5,316 nt of DNA, from assembly GCA_016763215.1 (NCBI GenBank), contig JAESUF010000208.1:1-5316 (forward strand), read 5' to 3'. Below, piece by piece: positions 1-5,316 of this stretch; the first letter of the stretch is position 1, and each line of letters begins with the position of its first letter. The translations under genes were made by a program, and so were the position numbers. The notes beneath the pieces were generated by a model. The model saw only the letters and a program-made list of their open reading frames with translations. It was not told the DNA's origin and did no database searches. Origin of the DNA: Flavobacteriaceae bacterium (GTDB taxonomy: Bacteria; Bacteroidota; Bacteroidia; Flavobacteriales; Flavobacteriaceae).

Positions 1-954
1 ACCAACAATTTTTGCTCCATACGCTCCTGCTTTAAGAGCAGCATCAATCATGTTATCAATTTTAGGTGTTGTTATTTTTAAAATATTTTTTAATACTGAG
101 TGATGTTCGTTCATCAATTCTCCTATTTTCTGATAATCCAACACTTTTTCATTCAAAGCTATAAATGCTTCCTGAGTAATCACGTGATTTTTAATGGATG
201 AATAAAAGAAGGGTTTTAATTCTTCTGAAAGAATGTCTGAATATTTTTCTATGTCAGTAAGTGTTGCTGAATGCAAATTAAAATTCGAATCATAATTTTC
301 AACAACTTCAATAGAACGAAGTGCTTTCTCTTTTAAATCACCCAATAATCCAACAGTATTTTTTGGAATTCCAGATTCCCCAATAATAAGTCCTTCTAGT
401 GGACTTTCTATCTTTTTATAAATTGCAGAATCATCGGTCTGTAAAAATATAATGCCTCCAATGGCAATCGCATATTGATCCATTCTTCCTCCTGGAGAAT
501 TGTGTTCAATTACCTCAGCCTCATATGAAATTTGAGCAACCAGTTGATCTGTTATTTCATGAGTACACCCAAAAGCAGCTAACAAAAAACGGGTCCAAGC
601 AACTACAACAGCAGAAGAACTAGAAAGTCCCGCATTTATTGGAACCTCCCCTTTTATAGTGACTGTATATCCTTTATTAAGGACACATCCATAACGTTTC
701 ACCACACGAACTACAGATGCAATATGGTCTCCTTTTTCCAAATGGTCGAAACTTTCATGCATATGAAACCTTCTTGAAGTTTTTATGTCTGGCATTTTTA
801 AATGGAACTCTTCTGAGTCATTTTGTACAGCCTGAATCTCAACAAATCGGTTAATTGCACATGCAATAATTGGGAGTCCTAAATAATCTTGATGATCCCC
901 AAAAAGACAGATTCTTCCGGGAGCTTTACTACTAATTTCAGTAACTAGACTCAT
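1..954 (-). CDS. GHMP-family sugar kinase, galactokinase-like (3' end cut by window edge)
   Basis: Probable cytoplasmic ATP-dependent kinase that phosphorylates a sugar, likely at C1. The open frame runs 318 codons from the ATG at 954-952 to the window edge, so the C-terminus is missing. Visible motifs: APGR at 11-14 followed by GDHQDY at 19-24, matching the galactokinase signature (usual form GEHTDY); the ATP-binding loop NAGLSSSSA at 107-115; GGRMDQ at 155-160, where D159 aligns with the galactokinase catalytic Asp; ELMNEHH at 279-285; and AGAYGAKIVG at 309-318, the start of the C-terminal GHMP glycine motif. By family length, roughly 20-60 residues are probably lost. The start lies two bases after the GH109 stop, so the genes are almost certainly co-transcribed. 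The position suggests the sugar released by GH109 (GalNAc or galactose) as substrate, which is inference. Membership in GHMP is secure; a mevalonate-type or other sugar-1-kinase is less likely but possible. Confidence 0.9.
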   Translation of the reverse strand, partial: MSLVTEISSKAPGRICLFGDHQDYLGLPIIACAINRFVEIQAVQNDSEEFHLKMPDIKTSRRFHMHESFDHLEKGDHIASVVRVVKRYGCVLNKGYTVTIKGEVPINAGLSSSSAVVVAWTRFLLAAFGCTHEITDQLVAQISYEAEVIEHNSPGGRMDQYAIAIGGIIFLQTDDSAIYKKIESPLEGLIIGESGIPKNTVGLLGDLKEKALRSIEVVENYDSNFNLHSATLTDIEKYSDILSEELKPFFYSSIKNHVITQEAFIALNEKVLDYQKIGELMNEHHSVLKNILKITTPKIDNMIDAALKAGAYGAKIVG

Positions 955-956
955 CG

Positions 957-2312
957 TTAATAGGTGTCTTTAATCCAATCGTACGGCTTACGTGTTACCC
1001 ACAAACCTCTTGTAAAATCTGGGAAATCTTGCGGAGCCCCATTATTTTCAATCGATGCTTCTGACAGCGGTGTAATTGCACTCCAGGCAGCTGCATCATA
1101 TGCATCTAGCGGCGGAGCGATATTGCGTTTAGCAGATTCTATAAAGCTGTTTATAACAAAAAAGTCCATTCCGCCATGCCCAGAACCTTGCGCATACTCT
1201 CCATACTTTTTCCATAATGGGTGATCGTATTTTTCAAGCCATGGCTTTGCTTCATCCCAACGATGTGGTTTCGATTTTCCATCAATATACATTCTACTAC
1301 CATCAACTTCCCATAAACCTTCACTACCTTGAACACGAAACCCAAGTGAATAAGGCCGAGGTGAATTACAATCATGTGTTACAATAATGGTCTCTCCATT
1401 TGCTGTTTCAATAGTAGAAGTAATGATATCCCCTTGTTTAAATTTTAATTTTGCATTCGGATGATCCTTTCCTCCATTGTCTACAATATATTTATGTAAG
1501 CCAACTGCTTTTGTTGCGTGAGAAGTCATAGAGACAAAACGATTCCCTCTATTAACATTACACATCGTTGCTATTGGGCCAACTCCATGTGTAGGGTAAA
1601 CATCTCCATTACGAAGTAATGAATGTTGAGTCCGCCATTTAGATTCTGAAATTCCTTTCTCTCCAAACTCGACTCCTTTCCCATAAGCAGTAACACCGTC
1701 ATTAAATTTCACAAATCGTAAATCATGCTGATATCCACATCGGAAATGAAGTAATTCTCCAAACATATTTTGTCGAACCATATTCAATACAGCCATAATA
1801 TCACGGCGATAATTTACATTTTCAAGAATCATTAAATGCGTCCCCGTTTCTTCATGAGTATTTACCAAATCCCAACACTCTTCCATTGTATTTGCTGCAG
1901 AAACTTCAAGTCCAGTATACTTACCTGCCTTCATGGTATCTTTAGCCATACGTGTATGCCATAACCATGGTGTAGATATAATTACTGCGTCAATTGATTT
2001 TTCCTCAAGAAGGTTTCTATAATCAAGTGTATCTTTTCCAAATGTTTTTGGTTTTGGGAACTTCGCTTTCTTAATATGCGATAAACACAATTCAATACGT
2101 TTTGGATCTATATCACAAATTGCACTAATTGTCACATCCGTACGCTGCAACAAATTATTAAGGTGATTTGTTCCGCGTAATCCTACACCTATAAGGGCAA
2201 CATTTAGTTTTTCCTTTTTGCTGCTTGGAGAAATAAAAGACAAGTTAGGCGCTAATGCTATACCTGCACCAAGTATCACTGTCTTTTTAACAAAATCTCT
2301 TCTAGTTTTCAT
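957..2312 (-). CDS. GH109-type NAD-dependent glycosidase (alpha-N-acetylgalactosaminidase-like), Tat-exported
   Basis: Gfo/Idh/MocA-fold protein of 451 residues, close to the usual length of glycoside hydrolase family 109. That family removes terminal alpha-GalNAc using a tightly bound NAD+ and a redox-elimination mechanism. A twin-arginine signal (TRRDFVKK, 3-10) and hydrophobic stretch (11-26) predict folded export to the periplasm. The Rossmann nucleotide-binding loop is GVGLRG at 42-47, with CDIDP at 66-70, TPWLWH at 114-119, EV at 136-137 and ENVNYRRD at 164-171. YQHDLR (194-199), KWR (225-227), YPTHGVGP (239-246), RPYSLGF (319-325) and GHGGMDFF (378-385) match the GH109 pattern as I remember it from the Elizabethkingia enzyme; the YPTH segment contributes to the substrate pocket there. 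It is the first visible gene of a minus-strand operon, two bases before the GHMP kinase. The ATG at 2312 is chosen because it gives the complete Tat signal. Activity on another glycoside, or plain oxidoreductase activity, cannot be excluded. Confidence 0.9.
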   Translation of the reverse strand: MKTRRDFVKKTVILGAGIALAPNLSFISPSSKKEKLNVALIGVGLRGTNHLNNLLQRTDVTISAICDIDPKRIELCLSHIKKAKFPKPKTFGKDTLDYRNLLEEKSIDAVIISTPWLWHTRMAKDTMKAGKYTGLEVSAANTMEECWDLVNTHEETGTHLMILENVNYRRDIMAVLNMVRQNMFGELLHFRCGYQHDLRFVKFNDGVTAYGKGVEFGEKGISESKWRTQHSLLRNGDVYPTHGVGPIATMCNVNRGNRFVSMTSHATKAVGLHKYIVDNGGKDHPNAKLKFKQGDIITSTIETANGETIIVTHDCNSPRPYSLGFRVQGSEGLWEVDGSRMYIDGKSKPHRWDEAKPWLEKYDHPLWKKYGEYAQGSGHGGMDFFVINSFIESAKRNIAPPLDAYDAAAWSAITPLSEASIENNGAPQDFPDFTRGLWVTRKPYDWIKDTY

Positions 2313-2332
2313 TTTTAGTTGTTGTTAGTTGA

Positions 2333-2365
2333 TAAAAATAATTATAAATTTTAATTATTTATCAA
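2333..2365 (-). promoter_or_regulatory. Candidate Bacteroidota-type promoter for the GH109-kinase operon
   Basis: On the minus strand, TTG (2365-2363) is followed after 22 bases by TATTTTTA (2340-2333). This resembles the Bacteroidota vegetative promoter (TTG near -33, TAnnTTTG near -7), with the last base of the -7 box different. It would give a leader of roughly 15-20 bases. In such AT-rich DNA the match could be chance. Confidence 0.3.
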
Positions 2366-2420
2366 TTAAGTAAAATAAAGAACACATTAAAAATTAACAA
2401 GTTTGATAAAAGTGTTTTTA

Positions 2421-2459
2421 ACTTCTTTTAAGTGAAAGTCATTTTTCACTTTTTTAAGT
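2421..2459 (+). repeat. Direct repeat of a short palindrome upstream of prfB
   Basis: ACTTCTTTTAAGT (2421-2433) and ACTTTTTTAAGT (2448-2459) are near-identical copies, each itself an ACTT/AAGT dyad. They overlap both arms of the leader hairpin, which arises partly from this duplication. The spacing between copy starts is 27 bases. They may be a paired protein-binding site or a small tandem duplication. Confidence 0.4.
2430..2455 (+). promoter_or_regulatory. Hairpin with T-run in the prfB leader
   Basis: An 8-bp perfect inverted repeat, AAGTGAAA (2430-2437) and TTTCACTT (2444-2451), encloses a six-base loop and continues into Ts (to 2455), 20 bases before the prfB ATG. In the plus direction it has the shape of a small intrinsic terminator, but no plus-strand gene precedes it in the window, so an attenuator, mRNA structure or operator is more likely. 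The stem has only two G-C pairs and is weak. Confidence 0.4.
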
Positions 2460-2475
2460 TATTTTTGCTGAAACT

Positions 2476-3576
2476 ATGATAACACAAGAACAACTTAAAG
2501 ATATTTCAAACAGAGTTTCTAAACTTAAAGGATATTTAGACATTGATAAAAAAATGATTGAAATTTCTAATGAAGAAGAGAAAACTGCAAATCCTGATTT
2601 TTGGAACAATCCTAAAGAAGCTGAAATTTTAATAAAATCTCTACGGTTCAAGAAGAAATGGGTTGAAGATTACAAAGCCGCTGTTTCTTTTGATGAAGAT
2701 TTACAGGTACTTTATGACTTTTACAAAGAAGATGAAGTTGAAGAATCAGAAGTAGAACAACACTACAAAAAAGCAATTTCTTTTATAGAAGACGTCGAAT
2801 TTAAAAACATGCTTTCTGAAGAAGGGGACAGTTTAAGCGCTGTAATTCAAATAACAGCCGGAGCTGGAGGCACAGAAAGTTGTGACTGGGCAGAAATGCT
2901 GTTCAGGATGTATTCAATGTGGTCAGATAAACAAGGTTTTAAATTAAAAACATTGAATTACCAAGTTGGTGATTCTGCCGGAATTAAAACAGTCACTGTA
3001 GAGGTGGATGGTGATTATGCTTTTGGGTGGTTAAAAGGAGAAAATGGGGTTCATAGATTGGTTCGTATTTCACCTTTTGATAGCAATGCTAAGAGACATA
3101 CTTCCTTTGCTTCTGTATATGTATATCCTGTTGCTGATGATTCTATTGAAATAGAAATTAACCCAGCAGATATTGAAATAACGACAGCACGCTCTAGTGG
3201 TGCAGGTGGTCAGAACGTTAATAAGGTTGAAACCAAAGTCCAATTGACGCACAAACCCTCTGGAATTCAGATTTCTTGTTCTAACTCACGTTCTCAGCAC
3301 GACAACAGAGCTACAGCCTTAAAAATGCTAAAGTCGCAGTTGTATGAAATTGAATTACAAAAACAACAAGAAGCAAGAAGTGAAATTGAAGCCGGGAAAA
3401 TGAAAAATGAATGGGGAAGTCAGATTCGCAACTATGTAATGCATCCCTACAAATTAGTAAAGGATGTGAGAACGGCACATGAAACTGGAAATGTAGATGC
3501 TGTAATGGATGGAAATATCAATTCGTTTTTAAAAGCATTTTTAATGTTAAATGGACAGAAAAAAGAAAATAGTTAG
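2476..3576 (+). CDS. prfB: Peptide chain release factor 2 (RF2)
   Basis: Class I release factor that reads UGA and UAA in the ribosomal A site and triggers hydrolysis of peptidyl-tRNA. The 366 residues match the normal RF2 length. An N-terminal helical domain (about 1-110) is followed by the conserved [11 protein letters not shown] (128-138), by SPF at 199-201 (the RF2 stop-codon-recognition tripeptide, which distinguishes it from the PxT of RF1), and by GGQ at 244-246, the catalytic motif whose Gln contacts the peptidyl-transferase centre. The GGQ flank ([14 protein letters not shown]) and the C-terminal [22 protein letters not shown] segment (325-346) are typical. The ATG at 2476 is the first after an in-frame stop at 2455-2457. 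The region that holds the +1 frameshift in many bacteria (KGYLDID, 18-24) is read straight through with no in-frame UGA. The gene ends in UAG, which is read by RF1 rather than RF2. Confidence 0.97.
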   Translation: MITQEQLKDISNRVSKLKGYLDIDKKMIEISNEEEKTANPDFWNNPKEAEILIKSLRFKKKWVEDYKAAVSFDEDLQVLYDFYKEDEVEESEVEQHYKKAISFIEDVEFKNMLSEEGDSLSAVIQITAGAGGTESCDWAEMLFRMYSMWSDKQGFKLKTLNYQVGDSAGIKTVTVEVDGDYAFGWLKGENGVHRLVRISPFDSNAKRHTSFASVYVYPVADDSIEIEINPADIEITTARSSGAGGQNVNKVETKVQLTHKPSGIQISCSNSRSQHDNRATALKMLKSQLYEIELQKQQEARSEIEAGKMKNEWGSQIRNYVMHPYKLVKDVRTAHETGNVDAVMDGNINSFLKAFLMLNGQKKENS

Positions 3577-3589
3577 ACCTCTTTAATAC

Positions 3590-3604
3590 AAAAGATACTC
3601 TTTT
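3590..3604 (+). terminator. Weak candidate terminator after prfB
   Basis: AAAAGA (3590-3595) and TCTTTT (3599-3604) form a 6-bp dyad around a three-base loop, 13 bases after the prfB stop. The stem holds only one G-C pair and the T-run is cut short by CC, so termination here is uncertain. Confidence 0.25.
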
Positions 3605-3609
3605 CCACC

Positions 3610-3690
3610 TTTTACATTTTAAATTTTTCGGTTTTAACTTTTGATTTTCCATTTTTCAAACTAAAACAACGATGGCTTATAAATGTAAAA
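3610..3690. repeat. Nested inverted repeat in the prfB-arsC gap
   Basis: Outer arms TTTTACATTT (3610-3619) and AAATGTAAAA (3681-3690) are a perfect 10-bp inverted repeat. Between them, in nested order, TCG (3628-3630) pairs with CGA (3670-3672), GTTTTA (3631-3636) with TAAAAC (3662-3667), and TTTGA (3640-3644) with TCAAA (3656-3660). The result is an imperfect stem-loop of about 81 bases. It could be a terminator-like structure, a small inverted-repeat element or its remnant, or chance in AT-rich DNA. No coding sequence is visible in it. Confidence 0.4.
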
Positions 3691-3739
3691 TATCAAATTG
3701 AAGAATATAAAATGCAAAACTAACAACTAACAACAAACA

Positions 3740-4081
3740 ATGATAAGAATATACCACAATCCACGCTGCTCAAAGTCCAGAGAAGGTTTAGAAATTTTAA
3801 AAGAATCTGGTCAAGAATTTGAAATAATAGAGTACTTAAAAGATGTTCCTACTTTGGAGGAATTAAAGTCAGTAATTGAGCTATTAAAAATCAATCCAAT
3901 CGATTTAATTCGCAAAAACGAAGCTATCTGGAAAGAATCTTATAAAGGCAAAAACTTGTCAGATACAGATATCATTACTGCAATGATAGAAAACCCAAAG
4001 TTAATAGAAAGACCTATAGTGGTTGCTAATGGAAAAGCAATGGTGGGCAGACCTCCACAGAATATTAAACAAATTCTTTGA
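3740..4081 (+). CDS. arsC: ArsC-family protein, glutaredoxin-linked arsenate reductase type
   Basis: Small cytoplasmic thioredoxin-fold protein of 113 residues, the usual length for the ArsC/Spx/YfgD family. The N-terminus IYHNPRCSKSR (4-14) carries the catalytic cysteine C10, the counterpart of Cys12 in the E. coli plasmid ArsC. The three arginines that bind oxyanion in that enzyme have apparent equivalents: R58 in DLIRKNE, R91 in ERPIVV, and R104 in GRPP. The family reduces arsenate to arsenite using glutathione and glutaredoxin, but many chromosomal members have no proven arsenate activity. There is no second CXXC cysteine, so it is not Spx. No arsR, arsB or acr3 lies nearby; the neighbours are prfB and a receptor gene, which fits a stand-alone housekeeping gene. 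The ATG at 3740 follows an A/C-rich leader with no Shine-Dalgarno sequence. Family assignment is firm, the exact substrate is not. Confidence 0.88.
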   Translation: MIRIYHNPRCSKSREGLEILKESGQEFEIIEYLKDVPTLEELKSVIELLKINPIDLIRKNEAIWKESYKGKNLSDTDIITAMIENPKLIERPIVVANGKAMVGRPPQNIKQIL

Positions 4082-4111
4082 TATTGTTTAGTTTAAGAAG
4101 GCTCTTTTTTT
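4066..4111 (+). terminator. Possible terminator region after arsC
   Basis: TAAACAA (4066-4072) and TTGTTTA (4084-4090) form a 7-bp dyad spanning the arsC stop codon. A run of seven Ts (4105-4111) follows a tiny AAGA-AGGC-TCTT hairpin (4095-4106). Both stems are weak. The T-run and the gene boundary make transcript release here plausible but not demonstrated. Confidence 0.3.
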
Positions 4112-4124
4112 GTTTAACACAACA

Positions 4125-4160
4125 TTAACAAGCTTCAGTTAAACTTAGTGGCACATTTGC
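4125..4160 (+). promoter_or_regulatory. Candidate promoter of the TonB-dependent receptor gene
   Basis: CACATTTGC (4152-4160) matches the Bacteroidota -7 box (TAnnTTTG, one mismatch, with the common trailing C). TTAACA (4125-4130), 21 bases upstream, may serve as a degenerate -33 element. A start around 4165 would give a leader of about 25 bases to the ATG at 4189. No other TAnnTTTG-like box lies in this gap. Confidence 0.4.
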
Positions 4161-4188
4161 AGTCGAAGTGAAAAACGAACGATTAATA

Positions 4189-5316
4189 ATGAAAAAAACC
4201 ATTGTATTTTTTGCGCTTTCAATATTGACTATTTCTAGTCTTTTTGCACAAAGCCCAACTTCTCCTCAGGCGACAGTTTCTAAGAAACAAGTAACCATCT
4301 CTGGAAAAATTGTAGATGCCAAAACAAATGAGCTTCTTGAGTATGCTACTGTTATTTTAAAAGACGTAAAAACTAAAAAAATTAGCGGTGGAATTACTGA
4401 CGAGAAAGGAAATTTCAACATTCAAACTCCAACAGGGACTTATGATATAAGCTTTGAGTTTATTTCTTTCAAAACCATCACTATTTCTAATAGATTGATT
4501 AACAAATCAATGAGTTTTGGAACTATAAAGTTAAAGGAAGACTCTGAACGAATGGATGAGATTAGTATTATCGCAGAAAAATCTACAGTAGAGATTCGTT
4601 TAGATAAGCGAATTTACCATGTTGGTAAAGACATGACTGTAAAAGGAGGTACAGCTTCTGATGTATTGGACAATGTTCCTTCAGTAAGTGTAGATGTAGA
4701 AGGAAATGTTAGTTTACGTGGAAGTGAAAATGTTCGTATTTTAATTGATGGAAAACCTTCTGCTTTGGTAGGTTTGAGTGGAACCGATGCTTTACGACAA
4801 TTACCTGCCGATGCTATCGAACGAGTTGAAGTGATTACCTCTCCTTCTGCCAGATATGGAGCTGAAGGTACTGCAGGTATCCTAAACATTATATTAAGAA
4901 AAGGAAAAATAACAGGCTTAAATGGTTCAGTAAATGCTACTGTAGGAGATCCAGAACAATATCGTTTCTCGACCAACTTAAATCTAAGAGGAAAAAAAGT
5001 AAATCTTTTTACAAATTTCGGATATAATTACAGAACAGGACCAGGGAAATCATTAACCGATTTAAGTAGTTTCTCTAACGGTATCTTACAAAGTTCTAGA
5101 ATTGAGGATAGAGAGTTTCAAAGAGAAAATAAAGGGTTTAATGGTAATTTAGGGTTAGAGGTTTATCTTACCAAGGAGAGCTCAATTGTTGGATCGATTT
5201 TCCTAAGAGATTCAGACAATGGTAGTACTTCAACAAATAACATCAATGTTTTTGATGCAAATGGAGCAACTACTTTATCAGATGTTCGTATACAAAATGA
5301 GGTTTCCGATAATAAA
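4189..5316 (+). CDS. TonB-dependent outer-membrane receptor, CarboxypepD_reg-like plus plug (3' end cut by window edge)
   Basis: Outer-membrane receptor that would import a ligand using TonB-ExbBD energy. The frame stays open for 376 codons from the ATG at 4189 to the edge. A Sec signal peptide (MKKTIVFFALSILTISSLFA, 1-20) is followed by QS, giving a clear cleavage site. Residues 36-117 form a carboxypeptidase-regulatory-like beta-sandwich (SGKIVDAKTNELLEYATV, then GGITDEKGNFNI). DEISIIAEK (123-131) is a possible TonB-box region. The plug follows at about 145-238: VLDNVPSVSVD (159-169), VSLRGSENVRILIDGKPS (174-191) and IERVEVITSPSARYGAEG (210-227), then ILNIILRK (231-238). Barrel strands begin near 245. 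This layout is that of the Bacteroidota outer-membrane beta-barrel family 3 proteins rather than SusC, and no SusD partner is visible. The ligand is unknown, and most of the barrel lies outside the window. Confidence 0.92.
   Translation, partial: MKKTIVFFALSILTISSLFAQSPTSPQATVSKKQVTISGKIVDAKTNELLEYATVILKDVKTKKISGGITDEKGNFNIQTPTGTYDISFEFISFKTITISNRLINKSMSFGTIKLKEDSERMDEISIIAEKSTVEIRLDKRIYHVGKDMTVKGGTASDVLDNVPSVSVDVEGNVSLRGSENVRILIDGKPSALVGLSGTDALRQLPADAIERVEVITSPSARYGAEGTAGILNIILRKGKITGLNGSVNATVGDPEQYRFSTNLNLRGKKVNLFTNFGYNYRTGPGKSLTDLSSFSNGILQSSRIEDREFQRENKGFNGNLGLEVYLTKESSIVGSIFLRDSDNGSTSTNNINVFDANGATTLSDVRIQNEVSDNK

Larger units (their letters stand above)
2313..2475. other. Divergent intergenic region between the GH109 operon and prfB
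   Basis: This is a very AT-rich, non-coding stretch of 163 bases from which both flanking transcription units must start. The left part, next to the GH109 start, reads on the minus strand as an A/C-rich leader (AACTAACAACAACTAAAA). The right part holds a hairpin and a repeated ACTT-T-AAGT motif before prfB. No Shine-Dalgarno sequence is visible on either side, as is usual in Bacteroidota. The frame upstream of the prfB ATG is closed by TAA at 2455-2457. Confidence 0.7.

Noticed and set aside
964..1224. Plus-strand open frame of 86 codons
   Set aside because: It lies entirely antisense to the well-supported GH109 gene and shows no recognisable domain.
1151..1375. Minus-strand open frame of 74 codons in another frame
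   Set aside because: It lies inside the GH109 coding sequence, which is supported by family-specific motifs through this same stretch.
2454..2651. Minus-strand open frame of 65 codons beginning NRRDFIK, like a Tat signal
   Set aside because: It lies antisense to the conserved N-terminus of prfB and its leader, its remainder matches no family I know, and antisense frames are expected here. The Tat-like start is taken as coincidence.
3070..3252. Minus-strand open frame of 60 codons
   Set aside because: It is antisense to the catalytic core of RF2, including SPF and GGQ.
4149..4161. TGGCAC...TTGCA resembling a sigma-54 promoter
   Set aside because: Only seven bases separate the GG and GC pairs, whereas sigma-54 promoters need ten. 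The Bacteroidota -7 box explains the same bases better.
4614..4976. Minus-strand open frame of 120 codons
   Set aside because: It is antisense to the plug domain of the TonB-dependent receptor, where the plus strand has clear conserved motifs.
4189..5316. SusC-like receptor working with the GH109 operon as a polysaccharide-utilisation locus
   Set aside because: The receptor is on the other strand, separated by prfB and arsC, has no SusD neighbour in view, and its plug layout fits the non-SusC outer-membrane beta-barrel family 3.

Overview
The window looks like a piece of a Flavobacteriia (Bacteroidota) chromosome. It is AT-rich, its genes lack Shine-Dalgarno sequences and have A/C-rich leaders, and a TonB-dependent receptor carries the carboxypeptidase-regulatory-like plus plug layout typical of that phylum. 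The proteins also resemble Flavobacteriia families. The genus cannot be fixed from this sequence.

Layout. The left 2.3 kb is a minus-strand operon. Its first gene (2312 to 957) encodes a Tat-exported, NAD-dependent Gfo/Idh/MocA-fold protein that closely resembles glycoside hydrolase family 109 (alpha-N-acetylgalactosaminidase). Two bases after its stop begins a GHMP-family sugar kinase related to galactokinase (954 down to the left edge, 3' end missing). The pair suggests salvage of a released amino sugar or galactose-like sugar: periplasmic hydrolysis, then cytoplasmic phosphorylation. The substrate is an inference.

A 163-base divergent intergenic region separates this operon from plus-strand genes. 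prfB (2476-3576) encodes release factor 2 as one uninterrupted frame, without the classical programmed +1 frameshift, and a hairpin followed by T residues lies just before its start. After a 163-base gap with a nested inverted repeat comes a small ArsC/Spx-family protein of the arsenate reductase type (3740-4081), with no other arsenic genes visible. After a 107-base gap with a candidate promoter, the window ends inside a TonB-dependent outer-membrane receptor gene (4189 to the right edge) that has its signal peptide, regulatory-like domain, plug and the start of the barrel.

prfB and the arsC-like gene look like ordinary housekeeping genes. The GH109-kinase pair is the most accessory-like part, and the receptor cannot be tied to it from this sequence. 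I see no tRNA, rRNA, CRISPR array, insertion sequence or phage gene, and no clear new multi-gene system. The observations most worth following are the GH109-kinase coupling and the leader of the frameshift-free prfB.
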